Below the pieces are notes generated by a model, which was not told where the DNA came from, ran no database searches, and worked only from the letters and a program-made list of their open reading frames with translations. Of a DNA stretch of 10,804 nucleotides, positions 1 to 5,680 are shown one piece after another. A program made the position numbers and the translations under genes. This DNA comes from URNF01 sp045531495 (GTDB taxonomy: Bacteria > Bacillota > Clostridia > Oscillospirales > Acutalibacteraceae), in assembly GCA_045531495.1 (NCBI GenBank), contig JAZSED010000113.1:1-10804 (forward strand), written 5' to 3'. The first letter of the stretch is position 1, and every line of letters starts with the position of its first letter.

Positions 1-1166
1 GTGTACGTACCTCTCGTATTGGTAAAGTCATGGGTACTGATAATCACGCGATGGTCGGGGTGGTTTTTGATAACCTCTACCGCCCAATTCTGTACCGCGG
101 TAGCAGGGTGATATTCAAACACCACAATAAGATACTGCACACCGCCCATTTCAATCTCACGGTAGTAGTTATTCATGGTATCGTCATAGGTCACAACACC
201 TGCACCGTATGCCTCTTTTGTGATGTACTCGTTATACCAATCCTTATGGTCATGGTTACCGCGCATCACGTTATGCGGTACCACACCGTCCAGAATGCTC
301 ATCGCATTGGTAATGGCATCCCATTCTTTTTTCACGCCCGAACCCGTGTCGGTAAGGTCACCGAGGGTGAAAGCGGTTGTCAGTTTTCTTTCCGCAGCGG
401 TGTCCTTAATATAGTTGTACATGCCGGGCAGCGTTCCGGGGTTGTTTTTCGCCAAGGTCTGGGTGTCACCTACCACCGCGACAGAAAAATCATAGTCGCC
501 GACCGGGTGACGCTCATCAAACCACAGCTGTTCCCACGTTGCCGTATGACCGCCGACGGTATCCGCAAGGGTGTCCCCTTCCTTTTTGTCGGCAAGGTCG
601 TACTGTGCCAACACACCCTTTTCGCCCGACACGGTAAGCGAACGGATTTCACCACGCCAGTTATATCCGTGACCCTGACGCAGGTTGTTGCCTATCGAAA
701 AAGCGGACTCTAACGGGAACGCTTCGGTATAAGCGGTCGTCAACGTCTGTTTCAATTCACCGTCTATGTAGCAATACACTTCACCTTTTGCGAAGTCGGC
801 GGTGATTTTCAAGGTTAACCACGCGCCCGTGTCTACGGTAACGTCGGTAAAGGTCAGTTTTTCCGCCGTCGCATCGCTGTCTTTCTGCCAATACAAGTAC
901 GGCTGTCCTTTGTCGTTCACCGCCACCTCGTAGAAGGTGTAACACTTATAGTACCAGTTACTGAACAGCATACAGGTACGGCTGTTCTGCGCAGCGGTCA
1001 ATTTGATTTCCGCCTCCAGCGTTTGCGGCATCTCACTGAATACCGTCGTGGTATACACACCGTTATCGGTCACCGCCAAGCCGCTTGTTTCTTCTGCCGC
1101 GGCAAACGGTATGACACAGCACACCACGGCAATTGCCAAAACCAAAGACAACACTTTTTTAAACAT
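1..1166 (-). CDS. Secreted metallophosphoesterase, N-terminal jelly-roll-like region (partial)
   Basis: The reading frame is open from the ATG at 1166 to the left window edge, so 388 residues are seen and the C-terminus is missing. Residues 1-24 form a signal peptide: basic MFKK, a hydrophobic stretch and AAA before EE. Residues about 30-200 are beta-rich with a concanavalin/LamG-like look (YCYIDGEL near 131, SIGNNLR near 157). Residues from about 227 carry calcineurin-like phosphoesterase motifs: VVGDTQ (D234), GDLTD (D270), GNHD (303-306) and STHDF (H379). Family knowledge makes it a dinuclear-metal phosphohydrolase, and the signal peptide puts it outside the membrane; the substrate is unknown. 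The usual first-motif DxH is DTQ here, a variant seen in related secreted enzymes. The start is supported by AAGGAGAGG a few bases upstream. It has its own promoter downstream of the neighbouring operon's terminator. Confidence 0.85.
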   Translation of the reverse strand, partial: MFKKVLSLVLAIAVVCCVIPFAAAEETSGLAVTDNGVYTTTVFSEMPQTLEAEIKLTAAQNSRTCMLFSNWYYKCYTFYEVAVNDKGQPYLYWQKDSDATAEKLTFTDVTVDTGAWLTLKITADFAKGEVYCYIDGELKQTLTTAYTEAFPLESAFSIGNNLRQGHGYNWRGEIRSLTVSGEKGVLAQYDLADKKEGDTLADTVGGHTATWEQLWFDERHPVGDYDFSVAVVGDTQTLAKNNPGTLPGMYNYIKDTAAERKLTTAFTLGDLTDTGSGVKKEWDAITNAMSILDGVVPHNVMRGNHDHKDWYNEYITKEAYGAGVVTYDDTMNNYYREIEMGGVQYLIVVFEYHPATAVQNWAVEVIKNHPDHRVIISTHDFTNTRGTY

Positions 1167-1205
1167 AAAGCCCTCTCCTTTACTTTGTGTTCCGTTGTTA
1201 CTTTT

Positions 1206-1235
1206 ATTATAAACGAGCCACAAATAAAAAAACAA
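1206..1235 (-). promoter_or_regulatory. Promoter of the metallophosphoesterase gene
   Basis: On the minus strand a perfect -10 TATAAT (1206-1211) has TTGTTT (1230-1235) 18 bases upstream as a possible -35. The -35 overlaps the T-run of the preceding terminator. Predicted transcription start is near 1199, about 33 bases before the ATG. The -10 is convincing; the -35 is only moderate. Confidence 0.5.
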
Positions 1236-1261
1236 CCCTTTTTTCAATGAAAAAGGGTTGT
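1226..1261 (-). terminator. Rho-independent terminator of the CHR-SGNH operon
   Basis: A 12-bp perfect stem (1232-1243 with 1250-1261, arm ACAACCCTTTTT) closes a 6-base loop. In the minus direction a seven-T run plus ATTT follows. It begins about 20 bases after the esterase stop codon, so it ends the upstream minus-strand operon and separates it from the metallophosphoesterase gene. Confidence 0.85.
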
Positions 1262-1281
1262 CTTTACATAGTTTTTTCTAC

Positions 1282-2283
1282 TTATTTGAGGTATGCACCG
1301 AGTTTTGCGGTCATATTGCGTGCAATTTCCTCCACGCCTGCCACGTTAGGATGTACCATATCCTCCGAAAGACCGCCGATGCCGCTCAAAATATCAAGGC
1401 CGCTTATGTGGATAAGACGGTCAGAGCCGATGCGTGCCACTTCTTCCGCCATAATCTTGCGGTATTCCTTCACGCGAGCGGCACCGAACACGTCACCGTA
1501 ATAGTAAAACACGTCAACGCAGAATTTATACTTGTCAGGGTGGGCGGCGTGCATGGTTTCGAGCATATACCGTACACGGGAACGGTAATCCTCGCTTTCC
1601 ACCTTATCCAGCATATTGATACCCATTTCGAGTACCGCGACCTGCCAATCCTCGCGGGAAGCGAGCCAATCTACCACTTCTTTTTGCACAAGGCAAGAGC
1701 CCGCAAGACCAAGGTTAATAAGGTCTCTCCCTAAGTTCTCGGACACACGGCGGGTCCAATAGGTAGACGGCGCCGCCGCTAAGGAACCGTGAGTAATGGA
1801 AGAACCGTAAAACAAAATGGTTTCAGCAGGCACTTCATCCGCTTTAGGCGGACGGACAGCCCCTTCAATGCTGTGGATAATAATCGGCGCATTTTCAAGC
1901 ACCAAACGCAAAACGGTGGGCTTGAACGGATGGTTACACGCCTGTGCCGCTTTGCCTAAAAAGTCGGTACGTGCAGACGGACGGAAGGTGATTTCCCGTG
2001 GGGCGTGTTGAATCTTCACCTCGCCCGTTTCCCAACCCGCCTGGGTACTGCCATAGTAAAGCTGTGCACGGTTAAACGCTTTTTCGCCGACGGTGGACAA
2101 GGTAATCTTTACCTCTCCTTCCGGCACAAACCGCAGTTCCATACCGCACAGGTTTAAAGCGGAGTTTTTGCCGATTTCGTCCAGCGCTTCGCGAACTTTA
2201 GCAGGATAGCGGCGAGGAACGACACCGTTTTCGGTTTGTTCTACCCACGATGCACCGTGGATTTCAATGCCGTTATAAATCAT
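1282..2283 (-). CDS. SGNH/GDSL-family esterase with N-terminal beta domain
   Basis: The 333-residue protein has two parts. Residues 1-145 form a beta-rich accessory domain, as in two-domain carbohydrate-esterase-like SGNH hydrolases. Residues from about 153 form the SGNH fold. Visible blocks are GSSITHG (nucleophile S162), GLAGSC (oxyanion G195), MGIN (N223) and DMVHP (D308 and H311 of the triad). The SGNH mechanism is ester hydrolysis, often deacetylation of sugars; the substrate cannot be read from sequence. No signal peptide is seen, so it is probably cytoplasmic. AAGGAGA at 2291-2297 precedes the ATG and overlaps the stop of the upstream CHR gene (12-base gap), so the genes are co-transcribed. 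Why an esterase sits with CHR transporters is unclear. Confidence 0.85.
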   Translation of the reverse strand: MIYNGIEIHGASWVEQTENGVVPRRYPAKVREALDEIGKNSALNLCGMELRFVPEGEVKITLSTVGEKAFNRAQLYYGSTQAGWETGEVKIQHAPREITFRPSARTDFLGKAAQACNHPFKPTVLRLVLENAPIIIHSIEGAVRPPKADEVPAETILFYGSSITHGSLAAAPSTYWTRRVSENLGRDLINLGLAGSCLVQKEVVDWLASREDWQVAVLEMGINMLDKVESEDYRSRVRYMLETMHAAHPDKYKFCVDVFYYYGDVFGAARVKEYRKIMAEEVARIGSDRLIHISGLDILSGIGGLSEDMVHPNVAGVEEIARNMTAKLGAYLK

Positions 2284-2295
2284 ACAAACATCTCC

Positions 2296-2856
2296 TTAAA
2301 ATCCCAACAGATAACCGCAACCGATGCCGATGGCGGCGGACAAACACACAATTAAAATCGGATGCGCTTTCTTAAATGCCAAAACGCTCATCACCGCAAA
2401 GATGCTAAGCGAAATATACAGTTTTACGTCGCTAAACGAGGTGAGACCACCCTCAAACAGTACGGTTTGACACATAGAGACAAGTGCCGCGCCGATAAGA
2501 CCCACAACAGCAGGCTTTAAGCCCTTCATCATACCTTTGACAAGGCGGCTGTTACAAAACTTGTCGTAAATACGCGCAACAATCAGAATGATGATGAAGG
2601 ACGGCAACACCACGCCGAGGGTGGCGCACGCCGCGCCGAGCAGGCCGCCCACCTCGGCACCCGTGAAGGTTGCGATGTTCACCGCGAAGGGGCCGGGGGT
2701 GGATTCACTCACCGCCACAAAGTCGATAAGCTCAGCGGCGGCCATCCAACCCTTATTCGCCACCGCCTCCTGTACCATCGGCAACATGGCATAGCCGCCG
2801 CCGAAGGTGATAATACCGATACGGAAAAAGGTTAAAAACAAGATAAGCAAAATCAT
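2296..2856 (-). CDS. CHR-family (chromate-type) transporter, second half-size subunit
   Basis: This 186-residue hydrophobic protein has about five or six membrane segments. It carries both CHR signatures: TFGGGYAMLP (residues 17-26) and ESTPGPFAVNIATFTG (51-66). Short CHR proteins of about 190 residues occur as adjacent pairs that together match the long ChrA. The start ATG overlaps the stop of the upstream CHR gene (ATGA, 2853-2856), which suggests coupled translation and one-to-one assembly. CHR proteins are known as chromate/sulfate membrane transporters, but in anaerobic gut-type bacteria the natural substrate is not established, so chromate resistance should not be assumed. Confidence 0.88.
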   Translation of the reverse strand: MILLILFLTFFRIGIITFGGGYAMLPMVQEAVANKGWMAAAELIDFVAVSESTPGPFAVNIATFTGAEVGGLLGAACATLGVVLPSFIIILIVARIYDKFCNSRLVKGMMKGLKPAVVGLIGAALVSMCQTVLFEGGLTSFSDVKLYISLSIFAVMSVLAFKKAHPILIVCLSAAIGIGCGYLLGF

Positions 2857-3419
2857 TGTTTTTCCCCCTTTCTGCGTTCAATAGCGGCGGCAATGATACC
2901 TGCCACCGCACAGCAGATGATAACCGGGAGAATACCCAAATCCAGCACCGCCACCGACAAAAACGCGGCTATCATCACACCGTACGCAAAGGGGTTTTTG
3001 GTGTTTTTCCGGAACATTGACCACAAGGCTTTGAGCACCAACGCCAAAACGCCCGCGCGGATACCGAAAAAGGCGTATTGTACCGCTTTTAAGTCACCAA
3101 ACTCGCCCAGCAAAAACGCGATAATCGAAATGATGATAAAGGACGGGAGTACCACACCCAAGGTTGCCGCCGCAGAGCCCAACACACCGCAGGCGCGATA
3201 GCCCACGAAGGTGGCGGAGTTAATGGCGATAGGGCCGGGGGTGGATTCCGCTATGGCGATAATGTTTAAAATATCGTCCTTGGTTACCCATTTGTTTTTC
3301 TCGGATGCTTCGCGCTCGATAAGCGGAATCATCGCGTAGCCGCCGCCAAAGGTAAACGCGCCGATTTTGAAAAAGGTGGCAAACACTTTCAGGGCGGTTT
3401 TCAGTTTGTCAGTTTTCAT
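2853..3419 (-). CDS. CHR-family (chromate-type) transporter, first half-size subunit
   Basis: This is a 188-residue membrane protein with the CHR signatures TFGGGYAMIP (residues 23-32) and ESTPGPIAINSATFVGY (58-74) and about six hydrophobic segments. I chose the ATG at 3419 rather than the in-frame ATG at 3467. The shorter start follows GAGGTG at normal spacing, begins like the family (MKTDKLK then a membrane helix), and lies downstream of the predicted -10 at 3439-3444; the longer start would lie upstream of that -10. It is the first gene of a three-gene operon, overlapping the second CHR gene by four bases. The C-terminus is short and basic (ERRKGEKQ). Confidence 0.87.
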   Translation of the reverse strand: MKTDKLKTALKVFATFFKIGAFTFGGGYAMIPLIEREASEKNKWVTKDDILNIIAIAESTPGPIAINSATFVGYRACGVLGSAAATLGVVLPSFIIISIIAFLLGEFGDLKAVQYAFFGIRAGVLALVLKALWSMFRKNTKNPFAYGVMIAAFLSVAVLDLGILPVIICCAVAGIIAAAIERRKGEKQ

Positions 3420-3438
3420 AACACACCTCACTCTACCT

Positions 3439-3467
3439 ACTGTACCATATTCTTCCCGTAAAAGCAA
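3439..3467 (-). promoter_or_regulatory. Promoter of the CHR-SGNH operon
   Basis: The minus strand shows -35 TTGCTT (3462-3467), an exact 17-base spacer and -10 TACAGT (3439-3444). The predicted start of transcription is near 3432, giving a leader of about a dozen bases that contains the ribosome binding site. The -35 lies inside the left arm of an inverted repeat shared with the divergent promoter. Confidence 0.6.
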
Positions 3468-3484
3468 GAAAAACCCTTGCTTTT
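3460..3484. promoter_or_regulatory. Inverted repeat between mirror-image divergent promoters, candidate operator
   Basis: A perfect 9-bp inverted repeat (AAAAGCAAG 3460-3468, CTTGCTTTT 3476-3484) has a 7-base centre. Both -35 boxes, for the CHR operon leftwards and the isomerase gene rightwards, are inside the arms. The dyad centre (3472) is also the exact midpoint of the two -10 boxes. A regulator binding here would cover both promoters. The operator role is inferred; the symmetry is directly visible. Confidence 0.5.
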
Positions 3485-3505
3485 GCGCCGTTTGTCTCCT
3501 ATAAT
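3477..3505 (+). promoter_or_regulatory. Promoter of the sugar phosphate isomerase/epimerase gene
   Basis: -35 TTGCTT (3477-3482), a 17-base spacer and perfect -10 TATAAT (3500-3505) precede the gene by about 30 bases. Spacing and -10 match the housekeeping consensus well. Confidence 0.75.
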
Positions 3506-3535
3506 GAGAATATACTGTGTAAGGAAGTGACCTTT

Positions 3536-4414
3536 ATGTTGTTGTCTACCCAGACCGAAGATTTATTGAAAATGTTTGGCTTTGAAAAAGCGGTAACCAT
3601 CCTCAAAAACGCGGGATACGATGCATACGATATGTCCCTGTTCCAAATGTTTACCGACGCGGAGAACTGCCCGCTGAATAAAGAGAATTACCGTGAACGC
3701 GCAAAAGAAATGCGCAGTTTTGCCGACAGCATCGGTCTGCCGTGTAACCAAGCGCACGCGCCGTTTCATACCTCTGCAGGTGACGAAAAGGATGAGTGGC
3801 GGTTTGAGAGCATCGTGCGCAGTATGGAAATCGCCGCTATTTTGGGTGCGAAATGTATCGTGGTACACCCAAAACAGCATCTTGACTATATGTCCAAGAA
3901 GCAGGAATTGTGGGATATGAATATTGCGTTTTACAACCGTCTTATCCCCTACTGTGAACAATTCGGCATCAAGGTGGCACTCGAAAATATGTGGCACTAT
4001 AACCACAAGAGCGAGCATATCGCTGACAGTGTTTGTTCCCGTCCCGAGGAATTTTTGGCGTATTTAGAAACCTTAAACTCTCCGTGGCTGGTCGCCTGTC
4101 TGGATATCGGTCACGCAGCCCTCACCGACGAGGATATTCCGACCTTTATTCGCACCCTCGGCAAAAAACACTTACAGGCGTTACACGTACACGATGTGGA
4201 TTTTAAGAAAGACCGCCACACCCTGCCCTATACAATGGACATTGAGTGGGCGCCCGTGTTGGATGCTTTGGCAGAAATCGGGTATGAAGGGGATTTGACC
4301 TTTGAAGCGGACGTGTTTATCCGCAAGCTGCCCCAACCGTTAGTGGAAACAGGTGTCAAGTTTATGGCAGACGTCGGCAGATATATGGTGGATACCGTAA
4401 AATCCAAGATGTAA
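3536..4414 (+). CDS. Sugar phosphate isomerase/epimerase family protein (xylose-isomerase-like TIM barrel)
   Basis: The 292-residue protein has the order of motifs typical of the AP-endonuclease-2/xylose-isomerase-like TIM barrel. These are NQAHAPFH (71-78), CIVVHP (107-112), VALENMW (E150), ACLDIGHA (D190, H193), LHVHDVD (H217, H219) and LTFEAD (E257). E150, D190, H219 and E257 are likely divalent-metal ligands by family analogy. Members interconvert sugars or inositol derivatives; the exact substrate is not readable here. I prefer the ATG at 3536, ten bases after AAGGA, over the in-frame GTG at 3527, which overlaps the end of that ribosome binding site. It is transcribed divergently from the CHR-SGNH operon from a symmetric promoter region and appears monocistronic, ending at a terminator. 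Confidence 0.87.
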   Translation: MLLSTQTEDLLKMFGFEKAVTILKNAGYDAYDMSLFQMFTDAENCPLNKENYRERAKEMRSFADSIGLPCNQAHAPFHTSAGDEKDEWRFESIVRSMEIAAILGAKCIVVHPKQHLDYMSKKQELWDMNIAFYNRLIPYCEQFGIKVALENMWHYNHKSEHIADSVCSRPEEFLAYLETLNSPWLVACLDIGHAALTDEDIPTFIRTLGKKHLQALHVHDVDFKKDRHTLPYTMDIEWAPVLDALAEIGYEGDLTFEADVFIRKLPQPLVETGVKFMADVGRYMVDTVKSKM

Positions 4415-4423
4415 AAACAAAAA

Positions 4424-4461
4424 AGAGAATGTATCATAAAAGGTACATTCTCTCTTTTTTT
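4424..4461 (+). terminator. Terminator after the isomerase gene, possibly bidirectional
   Basis: A 10-bp stem (AGAGAATGTA 4424-4433 with TACATTCTCT 4444-4453) is followed on the plus strand by a run of seven T. An A-rich stretch on the left gives a T-run in the minus direction too, so it could also stop leftward transcription. Confidence 0.85.
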
Positions 4462-4497
4462 GCAGAAACATATGCAGCAAAGTAGCCGCATATCTTC

Positions 4498-4704
4498 GGG
4501 ACGATGTGGACATCGTCCCCTACGAACATAATTTGATTGGTATCGTAGGGGCAGGCTTCCCCGACTGCCCGCAACTATTATCAAAGCGGAACGGATACAT
4601 CCGTTCCCTACATTTTTGGATTTGTACACACATTTTTGTAGGGTGCGGATTCACCCGCACCGTTTGCATATCATTCACGGGCGATTCGTGAATCGTCCCT
4701 ACGA
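4498..4704. repeat. Cluster of five palindromic elements in alternating orientation
   Basis: Five modules fill this intergenic stretch. They are: A 4498-4524 (GGGACGATGT arms, then CCTACG); B 4544-4571 (CGTAGGGG first, then imperfect arms GGGCAG/CTGCCC); C 4587-4611 (GGAACGGAT arms, then CTAC); D 4638-4662 (GTAGGG first, arms GGTGCGG/CCGCACC); and E 4679-4704 (imperfect arms, then CCCTACG). The CCCTAC tag faces right in A, C and E and left in B and D. Palindrome arms differ between modules while the tag is kept. Neighbouring tags A-B form a wider inverted repeat CCCCTACGA/TCGTAGGGG. The pattern resembles REP/BIME elements. Open frames crossing this stretch look like by-products of the repeats. 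Confidence 0.75.
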
Positions 4705-4737
4705 TATCACCGTAATTTTGTACAATCCAAAAATAAA

Positions 4738-4751
4738 AACACCGCGGTGTT
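4738..4751 (-). terminator. CCGCGG palindrome ending the RHH gene, terminator-like
   Basis: The perfect palindrome AACACCGCGGTGTT directly follows the TGA of the minus-strand small gene, and in that direction TTTATTTTT follows. The hairpin stem can only be about five pairs with a CGCG loop, so termination strength is uncertain. The same 12-mer forms the arms of the rplL terminator at 5215-5244. Confidence 0.45.
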
Positions 4752-4922
4752 TCAGTCCTCTTCCCTGTTTTCCAATGCATATTTACAGCACTGCAATACA
4801 AGTAAATTAAAAGAAATATCATTTTGCGCCGCCACTTGATTTAATTCTTCAAACAACGGCTCGGTAAACCGTACCGTACGGGATATATTGGCATTTTTGA
4901 ATTCATTATCAATCTTAAACAT
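4752..4922 (-). CDS. Small ribbon-helix-helix (Arc/CopG-like) protein
   Basis: The gene encodes 56 residues from the ATG at 4922; an upstream in-frame ATG at 4931 would give 59. The TAGGAG ribosome binding site abuts the first ATG and is properly spaced from the second, so I favour 4922. Residues 13-52 follow the RHH pattern. A short strand, ISRTVRFTEPLF (residues 13-24), is followed by helix EELNQVAAQND, a turn ISFN, and helix LLVLQCCKYALENRE. RHH proteins of this kind are dimeric DNA-binding repressors or antitoxins. No partner toxin is adjacent; the divergent neighbour is a tiny cysteine-rich protein. It is too short for many gene callers. Function is inferred from fold pattern only. Confidence 0.7.
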   Translation of the reverse strand: MFKIDNEFKNANISRTVRFTEPLFEELNQVAAQNDISFNLLVLQCCKYALENREED

Positions 4923-4973
4923 CTTCACCATCTCCTACCACAATACTATATCCACAGACGGTTTGAATTATAT

Positions 4974-4987
4974 AACCATTTTTGGTT
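4974..4987. promoter_or_regulatory. Short inverted repeat at the divergent small-gene promoter
   Basis: AACCA (4974-4978) and TGGTT (4983-4987) flank a TTTT centre. It touches the -35 of the plus-strand promoter (4986) and sits next to a minus-strand TATAAT (4967-4972). That position would suit an autoregulatory RHH operator. No second copy is seen, so this is speculative. Confidence 0.25.
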
Positions 4988-5014
4988 GCATTTTCGCTTA
5001 AAGGGGAGTATAAT
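4986..5014 (+). promoter_or_regulatory. Promoter of the small cysteine-rich protein gene
   Basis: TTGCAT (4986-4991), a 17-base spacer and TATAAT (5009-5014) make a near-consensus promoter. The start codon follows about 22 bases after the -10, after AGGTGG. Confidence 0.75.
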
Positions 5015-5036
5015 GCTGTTGAAAGCAGGTGGAAGT

Positions 5037-5207
5037 ATGCAAAAATGTGAAAATTTCCTTTGTATATACCAAAACAACGGAAGGTGCGCGCTTGAAAACG
5101 TGTCGTTGGATGAGGGCGGGCGATGCACAGAGTGTGTATTAACGAATTTCGAAAAAGAAGTCTTGGAAAGAGCAAAAAAAGAGATGTTCATCAAAATAAA
5201 TATATAA
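5037..5207 (+). CDS. Small cysteine-rich protein, conserved hypothetical
   Basis: The 56-residue protein starts at the ATG at 5037, after AGGTGG. An in-frame ATG at 4986 lies inside the promoter and is rejected. Cysteines are at 4, 9, 17, 30 and 33, a C-x4-C-x7-C-x12-C-x2-C pattern that suggests a small metal-binding (zinc or iron-sulfur) fold. The C-terminal third is a charged helix (NFEKEVLERAKKEMF). Its composition, with CENFLCIY near the N-terminus, resembles small uncharacterised proteins I associate with Clostridia, but I cannot name a family. It has its own strong promoter, is divergent from the RHH gene and converges on rplL. No membrane or signal segment is seen. Confidence 0.7.
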   Translation: MQKCENFLCIYQNNGRCALENVSLDEGGRCTECVLTNFEKEVLERAKKEMFIKINI

Positions 5208-5214
5208 ATAAGAA

Positions 5215-5244
5215 AACACCGCGGTGAAAATTCACCGCGGTGTT
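5215..5244 (-). terminator. Terminator of the rplJL operon
   Basis: A 14-bp perfect inverted repeat (AACACCGCGGTGAA and its complement) with a 2-base centre lies about 17 bases after the rplL stop. On the minus strand it is followed by TTTTCTTATTTAT. It ends the operon directly after rplL, so rpoB is not co-transcribed here. Confidence 0.85.
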
Positions 5245-5261
5245 GCTTATGAAGGTAAAAC

Positions 5262-5639
5262 TTATTTGAGTTCCACTTTCGCGCCAACTTCTTCGAGTTT
5301 CGCTTTGATGGATTCGGCTTCGTCTTTGGACACGCCGGTTTTTACCATCTTCGGAGCGCCGTCTACCAATTCTTTCGCTTCTTTCAGGCCGAGACCGGTG
5401 ATTTCGCGAACAGCTTTGATAACGTTGATTTTGCTATCGCCGGCGGAAGCGAGTTCTACGTCGAACTCGGTCTTTTCGGCAGCAGCAGCACCGGCGTCAG
5501 CGCCACCGGCAGCAACAACAGCAACAGGAGCAGCAGCGGAAACGCCAAACTCCTCTTCGAGAGCTTTCACGAGCTCTGCAACTTCCAGAACGGACATGGT
5601 TTTGATCTCTTCTACGAGAGCAGTAATCTTTTCAGACAT
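5262..5639 (-). CDS. rplL: Ribosomal protein L7/L12
   Basis: The 125-residue protein has the full L7/L12 layout. An N-terminal dimerisation helix region spans about 1-33, followed by an Ala/Gly/Val-rich hinge at about 35-55 and a globular C-terminal domain from about 58. The C-terminal domain carries KINVIKAVREITGLGLKEAK, the surface that recruits translation factors. It forms the multicopy stalk on L10 in the large subunit. GGAGG precedes the ATG with normal spacing. It follows rplJ by 41 bases and is the last gene before a terminator; the usual downstream rpoB is absent. Confidence 0.97.
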   Translation of the reverse strand: MSEKITALVEEIKTMSVLEVAELVKALEEEFGVSAAAPVAVVAAGGADAGAAAAEKTEFDVELASAGDSKINVIKAVREITGLGLKEAKELVDGAPKMVKTGVSKDEAESIKAKLEEVGAKVELK

Positions 5640-5680
5640 GGTTTAATCCTCCAATTTTTATCATTTTTGTTTTTTGCTGA

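Noticed and set aside
30..713. Plus-strand frame of 227 codons
   Set aside because: It is antisense to the metallophosphoesterase frame, has no ribosome binding site and no recognisable family; the minus frame carries a signal peptide and all metal motifs.
1258..1734. Plus-strand frame of 158 codons
   Set aside because: It lies opposite the SGNH hydrolase, is rich in His as expected of a shadow frame, and starts within the terminator.
4228..4629. Minus-strand frame of 133 codons spanning the isomerase end and repeats
   Set aside because: It runs through a terminator and the palindromic repeats and overlaps a well-supported gene on the other strand.
4498..4704. CRISPR array
   Set aside because: Units are palindromes of differing sequence in alternating orientation without constant repeats or regular spacers, and no cas genes are present.
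4506..4822. Frames on both strands over the repeat cluster
   Set aside because: They arise because the palindromes lack stops; there is no ribosome binding site or domain, and one crosses the RHH gene.
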